NCBI RefSeq assembly: GCF_003131185.1
Contig: NZ_QFFU01000007.1
Location: 186,001 to 250,000 of the forward strand
DNA length: 64,000 nt
Direction: 5' to 3'
Origin: Pseudomonas ovata
Lineage (GTDB): Bacteria; Pseudomonadota; Gammaproteobacteria; Pseudomonadales; Pseudomonadaceae
Of the stretch, positions 55,961 to 63,480 are shown piece by piece; positions within the stretch are counted from its first letter, which is position 1; every line of letters starts with the position of its first letter. The translations under genes and the position numbers were made by a program. Under the pieces are notes generated by a model, which worked only from the letters and a program-made list of their open reading frames with translations, was not told the origin of the DNA and did no database searches.

Positions 55961-56379
55961 GCGGCCACCGTCTTCGGCAGCAGCAGGTATGCCCGCAGCG
56001 CCTCCATCGCATCGCGGTGGCCACGGCACACAACCGCCAGATAGCCCTGAGCGTTCAGTGCTTGAATGAAGCCGTGCTGGCTGTCCGAAACCGCAGCATC
56101 GTTCGGCGGCGCGGCCTTGAACTCGATGTACAGGCCAAAGAACCCGCCACGCGCCATCGGAAGCACCAGATCAGGTACGCCGGCGCGCACGCCCTGGGCC
56201 TTGAGCTTCGCAGCCACGGCCTTAACCCGGTGCCCACCGTTTGGGACATGGAACATCAGGCGTGCAACTACAGGATGGCGTAGCTTGATTTCGCTGATCA
56301 GGGCGGCCTGTTCCAGGCCTTCGCGGTCGATGGGCTTTGCTCGGGTCGCCTTTGGGCGAAAAGGGGTCAGCGACTTCAT
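55957..56379 (-). CDS. VRR-NUC domain nuclease
   Basis: 140 residues with the PD-(D/E)xK pattern of VRR-NUC: GVPDLVLP (D70) and LYIEFKAAPP (E87, K89), preceded by HVPNGGHR. Such phage nucleases are proposed Holliday-junction resolvases or repair nucleases. Coupled by ATGA overlaps to both the P-like gene and the recombinase. Confidence 0.88.
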   Translation of the reverse strand: MKSLTPFRPKATRAKPIDREGLEQAALISEIKLRHPVVARLMFHVPNGGHRVKAVAAKLKAQGVRAGVPDLVLPMARGGFFGLYIEFKAAPPNDAAVSDSQHGFIQALNAQGYLAVVCRGHRDAMEALRAYLLLPKTVAA

Positions 56380-57062
56380 GACCGATTACCCCGGCCTGCA
56401 CGCAGAGCCGCGAGCGCATCTTGACCAACCTCAGGTGTCCGAATAGAAACCTCTGCTGGCAGCGCCTTCGGCATCACACGCAGCGGCTCACCCCTCATGA
56501 CAGCACGAACAGCCATCGTGTAACTACGCTCGAACAAACGGCGAATCGAGTCAGCGCCGAGGCTGCGTAGGTTGTGGAAACCTACTTCAGTGGCGGCGTG
56601 ATAGACCACATCATGGCTCCACACAGCCGAAGAGGCCATGGCCGGATGGGCGTTCTCGGTTGCCTCCCGAAGAGCCTTGTCCACGGACGGGAGACCAAAG
56701 ACTTCCGGGCTCGGTGAACAGAGATCGAGGAAATCCTTGAGCGTCGGGATTTTCTTGAAAGACGTACCAACCTTGCCCAGCGCATACTCGAAAATAGGCC
56801 CGGGAACACGGCCCAAGTCGATTCGAAGCCATGCAGACTTGACGGTTTTGAGCTTTGCCAGACCAGCATCATTCGCCGGGAAATCCCAATCGAACTGGTT
56901 CGCGAAGCAAACTTGGAAAGTGGCGAAAAGTACAGCCACCCGACGCTTTAGCTCATCGGTTTCAGGTTGGCTCAATGCCATCGGCGAAGCTGGTATCACC
57001 AAGGTTCTGTTCGAGCGTAATGCCGCCTGGACGACGTTTTTGGCCAGTTGAGGACTTTGCAT
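56376..57062 (-). CDS. Replication protein P-like (helicase loader)
   Basis: 228 residues, with FATFQVCFANQFDWDFPAND and LDLCSPSPEVFGLPSVDKALREA, the pattern of phage P-family helicase loaders. It should recruit host DnaB to the O-bound origin. The start at 57062 has AAGGAG upstream and overlaps the O-like gene by 101 bases, more than usual. A later ATG (56981) lacks a ribosome site. Confidence 0.72.
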   Translation of the reverse strand: MQSPQLAKNVVQAALRSNRTLVIPASPMALSQPETDELKRRVAVLFATFQVCFANQFDWDFPANDAGLAKLKTVKSAWLRIDLGRVPGPIFEYALGKVGTSFKKIPTLKDFLDLCSPSPEVFGLPSVDKALREATENAHPAMASSAVWSHDVVYHAATEVGFHNLRSLGADSIRRLFERSYTMAVRAVMRGEPLRVMPKALPAEVSIRTPEVGQDALAALRAGRGNRS

Positions 57063-57795
57063 GAGCTGCGGCTCCTTGAGTGATATCGCGATGCATCCAA
57101 TCGACCAGGCGATAGGCCCAGCCGGAGTTGGTGTCTACGTTTTCGAGTTTGCTGATGTGGAATGCGATGAATTTGGCTAAACGCTCCGGCGTGACCTGAT
57201 CGAGAGCAACGCCACGGAGGTAGGCCTGGGCTTCCAGATCTCGGCTTGAAGGTGTCCACCCACCGAACATTGCAAAGCGCTGACGAGGGTCAGATGGCGG
57301 CTGCGGCAAAGGCTCGGGCGCATCCTCTTCTTCTTGCTTTTGGATCAATGACGGATTGGGTGCAGCTGCTGCACCCCGTTCTGCGTTTAGCTGCACCCCG
57401 TCCTGCTGTGAGCTGCACCCCGTACCGTCATCTGCACCCCGTTTTTTCCGGGGTGCGGCATTTGCACCCCGTTCATCTAGGCCGGCATCAGACGCAAACT
57501 TTCCAAGCTGCAAGTCGTACACAACAGGTCGACGGTCGCGACGGTCGATGTAGGCAGCGGCGATGGCCTGATTCCCCTCGACAATGAAGCCCGCCTCGCG
57601 CAACTCTTCGAGCTTCTGGCGCACCGTGCGCTCGGAAAGTCCGGTGTCATCGGAAAGAGTTGCGGCGGATGGAAATGCACCGCGACCACCGCTGCCGGCA
57701 TAGTTGGCCAGCACCAGCAGGACGTGTCGGGCCGATGGATTGGCCAGTTCTTTTTTGGGAACTGCAAGCGCCCAGGTCATTGCTTGAACGCTCAC
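56962..57795 (-). CDS. Replication initiator O-like protein containing the origin
   Basis: 277 residues from GTG 57795. The N-terminal winged helix (SARHVLLVLANYAG, LSDDTGLSERTVRQKLEELRE) binds DNA. A low-complexity Ala/Arg/Gln linker (about 107-150) is encoded by the iteron cluster. The C-terminal part GGWTPSSRDLEAQAYLRGVAL is a DnaT-like motif, then AYRLVDWMHRDI. As in lambda, the initiator gene appears to hold its own origin. Confidence 0.82.
   Translation of the reverse strand: MSVQAMTWALAVPKKELANPSARHVLLVLANYAGSGGRGAFPSAATLSDDTGLSERTVRQKLEELREAGFIVEGNQAIAAAYIDRRDRRPVVYDLQLGKFASDAGLDERGANAAPRKKRGADDGTGCSSQQDGVQLNAERGAAAAPNPSLIQKQEEEDAPEPLPQPPSDPRQRFAMFGGWTPSSRDLEAQAYLRGVALDQVTPERLAKFIAFHISKLENVDTNSGWAYRLVDWMHRDITQGAAAHAKSSTGQKRRPGGITLEQNLGDTSFADGIEPT
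57369..57472. other. Iteron cluster, candidate prophage replication origin
   Basis: Four direct copies of CTGCACCCCGT begin at 57369, 57391, 57413 and 57432; a fifth, TTGCACCCCGT, begins at 57462; an inverted copy CGGGGTGC lies at 57449-57456. The first three are spaced exactly 22 bases apart, about two helical turns. The fourth and the inverted copy form a hairpin with an 8-bp stem (57434-57441 with 57449-57456). Confidence 0.75.
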
Positions 57796-57863
57796 GATGA
57801 AACCTTTCGCGTCAGATTTGACGGAATGCAGAAAAATGACGAATCAGATTTGGTGGTCATCAT
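57792..57863 (-). CDS. Short leader ORF coupled to the O-like gene
   Basis: 23 codons (MMTTKSDSSFFCIPSNLTRK...) preceded by GTAGGAGG seven bases upstream. Its stop TGA overlaps the GTG start of the O-like gene. The ribosome site is the strongest in this region, so translational coupling could set O production. Too short for a function call. Confidence 0.45.
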   Translation of the reverse strand: MMTTKSDSSFFCIPSNLTRKVSS

Positions 57864-57941
57864 TGATGGCCTCCTACTGGTTAAAAAAACAGCCAAATCA
57901 GTGGGCTATGGATTTGTTTTCCGCTGGCAGATAATTCCTGC

Positions 57942-58163
57942 TCAAGCAACCATTTCAGCCCATGGAAATGATGGACAAAGGTCTGATCTTTTCACTTGTC
58001 CCTGAGTCAAAAGCTCGATTTGCAAAGCTCTTGGGGCCGGGATCGGTCTGCTGCCTGAACACCACTGACTAACGGTTGGCGTGCGAACAGCGAGGCTTCT
58101 GGCTAATTCGGCCTGGCTACCGAGCAAGCGACATGCTTCTCGCACCGCTTCTGCTGGCTTCAT
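57942..58163 (-). CDS. cro: Cro-like helix-turn-helix repressor
   Basis: 73 residues, MKPAEAVREACRLLGSQAELARSLAVRTP, with the helix-turn-helix at about residues 16-37 and SQWCSGSRPIPAPRALQIELLT after it, the YdaS/Cro pattern. It is divergent from the LexA-like repressor and is the first gene of the leftward early operon. Confidence 0.82.
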   Translation of the reverse strand: MKPAEAVREACRLLGSQAELARSLAVRTPTVSQWCSGSRPIPAPRALQIELLTQGQVKRSDLCPSFPWAEMVA

Positions 58164-58194
58164 GATGGGTTAACTCCGGTAAGTATGCGGGACC

Positions 58195-58271
58195 AATATA
58201 AGGCATTAGCTAATCTCAAAACAAGCTATTGCCTACTCAACAGGTGAAAAGGCTTAATTAGGCAATGCTTA
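58195..58271. promoter_or_regulatory. Immunity operators and pR-like promoter
   Basis: Minus-strand promoter for cro: TTGTTT (58219-58224), 18 bases, TATATT (58195-58200). Three related 14-15 base sites with dyad TAAG-N7-CTTA: 58199-58213 inside the promoter, 58222-58236 over the -35 (inverted orientation), and 58258-58271, one base shorter, over the repressor start codon. Confidence 0.7.
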
Positions 58272-59074
58272 CCGGACCAGAATTAGGCGCCGCCATAGAG
58301 GCCGCCCGCATGCTCAAGGGCGTGTCAAAAAAGCAGCTTGCAGACGACTTCGGTGTAAAGCCGCCGTCGATCCAAGGCTGGGTAAAATATGGCCGGATCG
58401 ATAAGGCCAAGCTCATTGAGCTGATTCAGTATTTTTCCCCAGAAGTCTCGCTATCTCACTGGGGTCTTTCACAGTGGACGGCAGATCCAGATCTGCTACG
58501 CGACAATGTGGATCCTGAGCAATTCCGCCCAGGTGAAAAAAACGCGCCGAGTAAAGACCGAGAGCCTGACTTTTCATCCGACCAGCCTAATGTGGTAAAC
58601 GTGGACGGACTGCCAGAAGCCTTGGCGCAAAAGATCAGTAGCTATCGACCAGTTGTCCATATACCCAGATATGATGTGGCCGGCTCCATGGGCCCAGGGA
58701 CGGAGCCGCCAGAAATGAACATGGTCGTTGAGCACATGGGCCTGGATGCCAACTGGGTAAGAAATAACCTCACATATACTGCACTGGACAACCTAAAACT
58801 GATCTCCGGGCGCGGAGATAGCATGTCTCCGACCATTCGCAGTGGCGATGCCGTGATTGTGGATTCGGGCGTTACATGCGTTGAGTCCGACGCTATCTAC
58901 TTCATTGAGATGCGGGGCCAGCTCCAGATCAAGCGCATTCAGCGAAGCCTTGATGGCTTGAGAATAATTTCAGATAACGGTCAGTATCCACCGATAGACG
59001 TGCCGGAAAATCGGGAAGCAGACATCAGGGTTTTAGCTCAAATCATCTATTGGTGGACTGGCCGGAGCTTCTGA
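58265..59074 (+). CDS. LexA/CI-type prophage repressor
   Basis: 269 residues: N-terminal helix-turn-helix (KGVSKKQLADDFGVKPPSIQGW, residues 18-39), linker, then an S24 peptidase domain with cleavage site A139-G140 (YDVAGSMGPG), nucleophile S186 (GRGDSMSP) and K223 (LQIKRIQ). All self-cleavage residues are present, so the prophage should respond to RecA/SOS. It is flanked by two operator groups. Confidence 0.92.
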   Translation: MLTGPELGAAIEAARMLKGVSKKQLADDFGVKPPSIQGWVKYGRIDKAKLIELIQYFSPEVSLSHWGLSQWTADPDLLRDNVDPEQFRPGEKNAPSKDREPDFSSDQPNVVNVDGLPEALAQKISSYRPVVHIPRYDVAGSMGPGTEPPEMNMVVEHMGLDANWVRNNLTYTALDNLKLISGRGDSMSPTIRSGDAVIVDSGVTCVESDAIYFIEMRGQLQIKRIQRSLDGLRIISDNGQYPPIDVPENREADIRVLAQIIYWWTGRSF

Positions 59075-59112
59075 TTTAGGCCAATCAAGATATCCCCCTA
59101 TACCCAATCTAA

Positions 59113-59138
59113 AGCCTGGACCTGAGCCGGGCTTTTTT
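59113..59138 (+). terminator. Terminator after the repressor
   Basis: Stem AGCCTGG/CCGGGCT (one G-T pair) followed by T6, 40 bases past the repressor stop. Confidence 0.75.
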
Positions 59139-59251
59139 GTTCCTATCGCTCCCCCTTCCTCAATTCCCTCCAAAACAATCCTCGCGCACGCGCAGGTCAT
59201 CGCCTTTCACATGTGGAAACTCAGCAGTGAAATTAGGCTCAAGCCAAATAA

Positions 59252-59295
59252 TTAGGCATTAGCTATTTACAGATAATAAGGCAATGACTTATATT
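59252..59295 (+). promoter_or_regulatory. Second operator pair and pL-like promoter
   Basis: Plus-strand promoter TTTACA (59266-59271), 18 bases, TATATT (59290-59295). Operator TTAGGCATTAGCTAT (59252-59266) meets the -35, and the perfect dyad TAAGGCAATGACTTA (59277-59291) covers the spacer and -10. Sites match those at the cro promoter, so the repressor should silence this rightward operon too. Confidence 0.7.
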
Positions 59296-59811
59296 CAGCT
59301 CATCGCAACGCCACACGCTGAGCGATCCGCTCTTTACACAATCTGACGTGACCACCTCGACGCACCCCATCAGGGGTCGGGACAAGCTAAGTCGTCGACC
59401 AAGCAGCCTCTGGATAGCTGCCGGACTCGCCACATCGCGAGGACGACAAACCATGCAAGCCACCTGATGCGTAGCCAGCAGCTGCACCAGGCCGTGGTGG
59501 GATACCCGGCGCCGCGCATGGAGAGGAAAAAACACCATAGGAGGAATAGCCAATGCACCAGTAAGCCCAGCCGGAACGCGGACCGGCAACACACGACGAG
59601 CTGCCCTACTCAGTAGGCCGCCCGAGCTGCAGCTGGCAGTCGTGTAGATAACACCTAACCCCATGACCACCGAGCCGAAGTCGAGATAGGCAACGTGAAC
59701 AGGGAAGCTCAAGGCCGAACAAAGCGCAGCGCGAAGCCATCGACGGCAGAGCGCGACTTCACTGGCTGGCCTGCTCACGCGGGCCAGACGGGAAGTCACC
59801 CGGAGCAAACC
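59296..59811 (+). other. Long untranslated leader of the rightward early operon
   Basis: About 515 bases without a convincing gene. A strong AGGAGG (59539-59544) precedes a three-codon open frame ATG-CAC-CAG-TAA (59553-59564). No clear N-utilisation site was identified by eye. Confidence 0.5.
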
Positions 59812-60003
59812 ATGCCAAAAAAACCTGAGCAAAAAATCGACTTCAAAATCTTCGAAGGCAAGAAGCTTTGTATGGCTGTCGAGAACGGCAGCTTGCTGAG
59901 CGGCCTGCACCTGGCAGCACACCGCCTCACCGGTGCCGAACGCCTCGAACTGATCGAGAAGCTCAAGAAAACACATGCAGAACTCGAAGCCCGGTATCGC
60001 TGA
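59812..60003 (+). CDS. Small hypothetical phage protein
   Basis: 63 residues from ATG 59812 (MPKKPEQKIDFKIFEGKKLC) with GGAG seven bases upstream. The C-terminal half is a charged amphipathic helix (GAERLELIEKLKKTHAELEAR). It is the first apparent gene of the rightward operon, the position of N or of host-takeover genes, but has no recognisable motif. Confidence 0.6.
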   Translation: MPKKPEQKIDFKIFEGKKLCMAVENGSLLSGLHLAAHRLTGAERLELIEKLKKTHAELEARYR

Positions 60004-60022
60004 TCACCCACCCTCCCACATC

Positions 60023-60100
60023 GACTGCATTGGCGGGCACCAGCCTGCGCAACCTGCGCGGGGGTTTGGTCACCTTCACTGGTGCCCGACCAATGCAGTC
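60023..60100 (+). repeat. Long inverted repeat ahead of the ParB-like gene
   Basis: Arms 60023-60043 and 60079-60100 pair over 21 bases with a single-base bulge. The 35-base loop contains two CCTGCGC repeats. The end of the right arm is 15 bases upstream of the ParB-like start, so the RNA hairpin could control its translation. Confidence 0.8.
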
Positions 60101-60115
60101 CACGGAATCAACTGT

Positions 60116-60967
60116 ATGGCCACATCCTTCAAGCAAATGATCAAGAGCGGCGAGGTAAAGCGCGCCGACGCAATGAAAGTGCAGCTGGAAGATCTGCACG
60201 TTGAGCCAGGTTTCAACCTTCGCACCGAAGGTGAGGCACTGGAAGCCAGCATCGAGGTGCTGGCCGAATTCATCGCAGCAGGCGGACAGATTCCACCGCT
60301 CGAGGTTAGGCCACGCACAGATGGCGGCGTCTGGCTCATCGACGGCCACAGACGTCGACGTGCGCTGCTCAAGCTTGATGCCGCTGGGCGCCTGCCTCGC
60401 ACGCCGAACAAGGAAGACCCTGAAATCCTGGAAGCTTGGGTTTCGGTCGTTGCTTTCGAGGGGAGTGATGCGGATCGGGTGGCCAGGATTATTTCCAGCC
60501 AGGAGAACGAGAAGCTATCGCCTCTTGAGCTGGCCGAGGGTTACAAGCGGCTGCGTGCTTTTGGCTGGACCATTGACCAGATTGCAAAGAAAGCCGGCAA
60601 AAAGCGACAGACGATTGAGCAGGCACTGACCATTGGCAATGCCAACACAGATGTGCAGAGCCTCGTTGCCGCTGGTCAGGTTTCAGCCACAACCGCCGCG
60701 CAGGTTGTGCGAGAGCACGGCGACGATGCCGGCAAAGTTTTGGGCGCCGAGCTGGAAAAAGCCCAGGCGCAAGGCAAGAAGAAGGTCACGGCAAAAACAA
60801 TCAAGGGGCCGGCGATTCCCAAGGCTCAGATCGAAGCCGTTCACACCGCCTCATGCAATTTGATTGCATCGCTTGATCAGATCGACGAGCAGGCCGATGG
60901 CTTCGCCCTCCCGACCGCGCTCGTCATTGAGCTGCGCCGCACCCTCCAAATCGCGAAGCCGAGATAG
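60116..60967 (+). CDS. ParB/Srx-domain nuclease-like protein
   Basis: 283 residues from ATG 60116 (MATSFKQMIKSGEVKRADAM). ParB-like fold: IPPLEVRPRTDGGVWLIDGHRRRRAL is the phosphate-binding/catalytic box, followed by SSQENEKLSPLELAEGYKRL and the helix-turn-helix WTIDQIAKKAGKKRQTIEQAL. Phage versions occur without ParA and may act as DNA-binding or nicking proteins. No ParA is visible here. Confidence 0.85.
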   Translation: MATSFKQMIKSGEVKRADAMKVQLEDLHVEPGFNLRTEGEALEASIEVLAEFIAAGGQIPPLEVRPRTDGGVWLIDGHRRRRALLKLDAAGRLPRTPNKEDPEILEAWVSVVAFEGSDADRVARIISSQENEKLSPLELAEGYKRLRAFGWTIDQIAKKAGKKRQTIEQALTIGNANTDVQSLVAAGQVSATTAAQVVREHGDDAGKVLGAELEKAQAQGKKKVTAKTIKGPAIPKAQIEAVHTASCNLIASLDQIDEQADGFALPTALVIELRRTLQIAKPR

Positions 60968-60970
60968 ATC

Positions 60971-61369
60971 ATGCACATGACGATAACCAGCGGGGAATGG
61001 GCTGGGCGTCTTGGCTTGAGCCTTGCGCGCCGTGAACTGGAATGCACGCTCGCTGTAGCGAGAGGCATGACGACAAAAGAGATTGCCCAAGCGCTGGGCA
61101 TCGCGCCTGACACCGTAAACAAGCGCATCGCAACTGCGATGTTCAAGCTCGGCGTACCGCGCCGGGCCGCGCTGATAGCAGCAGCTATGCAACGCCAGAT
61201 CATCAGCCACCTGTGCGTGATGCTTGTTGCGCTGATCGCAATGCACTCAACCAACGACGACATGCGCCGGGAGCGTAAAGGCCCGGAGCGGCGCGTTGCA
61301 GCGTTCGAAACAAAACTCGCTCGCAAGGGCGCAAGCAAAGCCAGGCCCTGCATCGCGATTGCCGCGTAG
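60971..61369 (+). CDS. LuxR-type helix-turn-helix protein
   Basis: 132 residues. LSRRELE-like LARRELECTLAVARGMTTKEIAQALGIAP followed by DTVNKRIATAMFKLGV is the GerE/LuxR DNA-binding domain (residues 17-70). No sensor domain precedes it. A hydrophobic IISHLCVMLVALIAM and a basic tail follow. It starts four bases after the ParB-like gene and may regulate the operon. Confidence 0.72.
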   Translation: MHMTITSGEWAGRLGLSLARRELECTLAVARGMTTKEIAQALGIAPDTVNKRIATAMFKLGVPRRAALIAAAMQRQIISHLCVMLVALIAMHSTNDDMRRERKGPERRVAAFETKLARKGASKARPCIAIAA

Positions 61370-61391
61370 GCCACTCTCGAAGGACTGAATC

Positions 61392-61694
61392 ATGACCCAA
61401 CTCATCAACTTGTCGGCCTCCTTGCGGGTGGCTGCTGAGGCGCGTTCGGCTATGCAAGCCAGGGCCACTATGGCTACCGAAGAGTTTTACTCGAAGTCTG
61501 GTCGAGCAATCCCTACGCCAGCCCCGACTTTTCGTTTCCAGATCAAGAACAAGGCGAAGGCCTTTCACATCTATGACCGCAAGAGCGGCCGTGTTGTCGG
61601 GTTCTGCTTCAGCTACCGCGCAGCCCTTGTCTATGCAGACGCAATGGAGCGCGGCGCAGCACAGCGCCTGGTGCCGCGCCGGCTCAACTCGTAG
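61392..61694 (+). CDS. Hypothetical phage protein
   Basis: 100 residues. The C-terminal half FRFQIKNKAKAFHIYDRKSGRVVGFCFSYRAALVYADAMERG in pieces looks like a small beta-alpha domain also met in other Pseudomonas phages. Function unknown. GAAGGAC lies upstream of the ATG. Confidence 0.6.
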   Translation: MTQLINLSASLRVAAEARSAMQARATMATEEFYSKSGRAIPTPAPTFRFQIKNKAKAFHIYDRKSGRVVGFCFSYRAALVYADAMERGAAQRLVPRRLNS

Positions 61695-61702
61695 GAGCGG
61701 CC

Positions 61703-62290
61703 ATGATCAGCAACGAGATTTCATTGATCCGGCAAAACAGCGAACTTTCTGCTGATCTGGCCGCCGCGATGGAAAGTTTCCTTAACGAGGGCGGAACCAT
61801 CGCCACGCTGCATGGCTTCGTACATCAGCCCAAGCCAGCCGCAAAGGCCTACGGGCGTAACCATGACGCCCGCAAGCCAAAGGCACAGAAAGCGCTCTCA
61901 GAAAAAGCCTCATGCGTTCACATCGATGCCTTGAAAGCAGCCAAGGAAAAAGAGCGCATTGAGCTGGAGAGCAAGGTACGTGAACTGGCCACAAGAATGA
62001 CACTGGCCGAAGCGATTCGGAAAACCGGAATCAGCAAACACAGACTTCGGAAGATAGCTGGAGCCGGCGGATTCAGGTTTCTGCGTTACGACCCCACACC
62101 TGCGCTCAAGCCGAATAGAGCGGACAGGACCGGTGACGCGGCAAATGTTGCGCTGATCAAGTCTGCTCGGGATCGCGGGCTATCACGCAATGAGGCATCT
62201 ACCGATCTGAAAATCAGCTACGCGCTGATGAAGCGGCTGATCACGGAATACGCCATCGACTATCCGAAACACAAGCCGGGGCGGAAATGA
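61703..62290 (+). CDS. Hypothetical DNA-binding phage protein
   Basis: 195 residues with two helix-turn-helix-like stretches: TLAEAIRKTGISKHRLRKIAG (about 100-120) and LSRNEASTDLKISYALMKRL (about 160-180). The basic linker and tail suggest DNA binding. The start has TAGGAG upstream. I do not recognise a family. Confidence 0.6.
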   Translation: MISNEISLIRQNSELSADLAAAMESFLNEGGTIATLHGFVHQPKPAAKAYGRNHDARKPKAQKALSEKASCVHIDALKAAKEKERIELESKVRELATRMTLAEAIRKTGISKHRLRKIAGAGGFRFLRYDPTPALKPNRADRTGDAANVALIKSARDRGLSRNEASTDLKISYALMKRLITEYAIDYPKHKPGRK

Positions 62291-62371
62291 AGCGCATCAG
62301 CAACAGGGTCCGCTGCCGACGGCGGGCCGATCAATTTCATCTGCCGCCCAGCGGCTTGGGAGACAGCGTTT

Positions 62372-62800
62372 ATGGCCGAGAAGAAGACGGGAGCCGCAAA
62401 GCATTCAGCGGAGTACCGGAAGCGGCAGAAGGAAGAGGCAGAACGCCTGGGCATCGAGAAGCTGACCTTCGACATGCCGGCTGGCATCAAGAAAGCGCTG
62501 AAAGCGGGGCTGAAGGCCCACGGATACAGCCAGCCTCAAGAGCTTTTGCAGGACCTGGTCTTGTCGTGGATTGCAGCTGATCCAGATGATCGCACGCGGC
62601 GGCTCAAGCGGCCTGACGCGCCAGCTTTTGAAGTAACGCCAAAGCTAGCGCGCAAGTTCGATGAGGCCAGCCGAGCAGAATTGAAGCGCGACCCCGGCGA
62701 CGAGATCTCAGCGCCGAAGCCATTCCCCCAAGGCGAGCAGCAATGCAAAGCCGCACAGCTCGACATCCTAAATCACGCCCCATGCGAGGCCGCACAATGA
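62372..62800 (+). CDS. Ribbon-helix-helix-like phage protein
   Basis: 142 residues. AEYRKRQKEEAERLGIEKLT and DMPAGIKKALKAGLKAHGYS with QPQELLQDLVLSWIA resemble a ribbon-helix-helix repressor fold, as in small phage or toxin-antitoxin regulators. The stop overlaps the start of the first lectin-like gene (ATGA), which places it directly upstream of the proposed DGR targets. Confidence 0.6.
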   Translation: MAEKKTGAAKHSAEYRKRQKEEAERLGIEKLTFDMPAGIKKALKAGLKAHGYSQPQELLQDLVLSWIAADPDDRTRRLKRPDAPAFEVTPKLARKFDEASRAELKRDPGDEISAPKPFPQGEQQCKAAQLDILNHAPCEAAQ

Positions 62801-63414
62801 AACCTGAAATGATCACCCTGAAAGCAGGCGATGCAACGATCAAGTTGCCGGCCGCCACCCTTGCGCAGTTTGCCCTGGCAGCTGTCGTGCAGCAGATCGT
62901 ACCGCCGCAGCCTGCACAGGCCTTGGCTGTGGCCTCCTTCGCGCCAGCGGTTCCTGCCATCGGTGAATACTGGCCAGGCCAAGGTGGCGTGAATGCCGGG
63001 CTGATGCGCGGCCTTGAAGGCGGGCGTGACTACTACCTGATCGTGCCGACCGGCGACGACCTGGGCGAGCTGAAATTCGGCGGATCTGGCAATGAAATCC
63101 CCGACGCCAGCAACCCCTCGGATGGCCTGCTGAATACTCAGGCCCTGGTCAACAGCGAGCACATGCACCCTGCAGCGCTTGCTTGCGTGAAGTTCAGCCG
63201 GGACGGGCATAACGACTTCTACCTGCCCGCCCGACGCGAGTTGCAGGTTGCCGAAGCGAATGTGCCCGAGGTGTTCGCGAAGGGCTGGCACTGGTCGAGT
63301 TCGCAGCGCTCAGCCAACGACGCATTCTTTCAGTACTTCGGTGATGGCATTCAGACCAACGACGGCAAGGTCAACGCGCTCCGTGTCCGCCCCGTCCGCA
63401 GATTGTTCATTTAA
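62797..63414 (+). CDS. DUF1566/C-type-lectin-like protein, proposed DGR target 1
   Basis: 205 residues from ATG 62797 (MKPEMITLKAGDATIKLP). A linker leads to a DUF1566-like module: FYLPARRELQVAEANVPEVF, GWHWSSSQRSAND, then FFQYFGDGIQTNDGK and RVRPVRRLF. The last 41 codons are the proposed variable region, and almost all exposed codons there end in C or T. Such C-lectin folds display DGR diversity in phages. No signal or membrane segment. Part of the rightward early operon. Confidence 0.75.
   Translation: MKPEMITLKAGDATIKLPAATLAQFALAAVVQQIVPPQPAQALAVASFAPAVPAIGEYWPGQGGVNAGLMRGLEGGRDYYLIVPTGDDLGELKFGGSGNEIPDASNPSDGLLNTQALVNSEHMHPAALACVKFSRDGHNDFYLPARRELQVAEANVPEVFAKGWHWSSSQRSANDAFFQYFGDGIQTNDGKVNALRVRPVRRLFI
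63289..63411 (+). repeat. Proposed DGR variable repeat VR1
   Basis: Codons 63289-63411 of the lectin-like gene. An invariant block TGG...GCC (63292-63315) is identical to the second gene. The variable codons CAC, AAC, GAC, TTT, TAC, GGT, GAT, ATT, ACC, AAC, GAC, GGC, GTC, AAC are all NNY, as expected if each derives from AAC or AAT in a template. Confidence 0.7.
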
Positions 63415-63480
63415 CCCTTCATTCATTCGAAAGCGGGCGCATCGGCGCCCTTTTTGTTGCCCTCAGGAAAGGATCAGCAC

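Noticed and set aside
57369..57472. Reading the evenly spaced repeats as a CRISPR array
   Set aside because: The repeats are 10-11 bases with about 11-base gaps inside a coding gene, much too short for CRISPR, and they fit initiator iterons.
57724..58005. A plus-strand frame between the O-like gene and cro
   Set aside because: Antisense to the leader ORF and both flanking genes, with no support as a protein.
59263..59976. A 237-codon minus-strand frame after the repressor
   Set aside because: It has no ribosome site, is opposite the operon leader, overlaps the operator/promoter and has a Cys/Leu/Arg-biased product.
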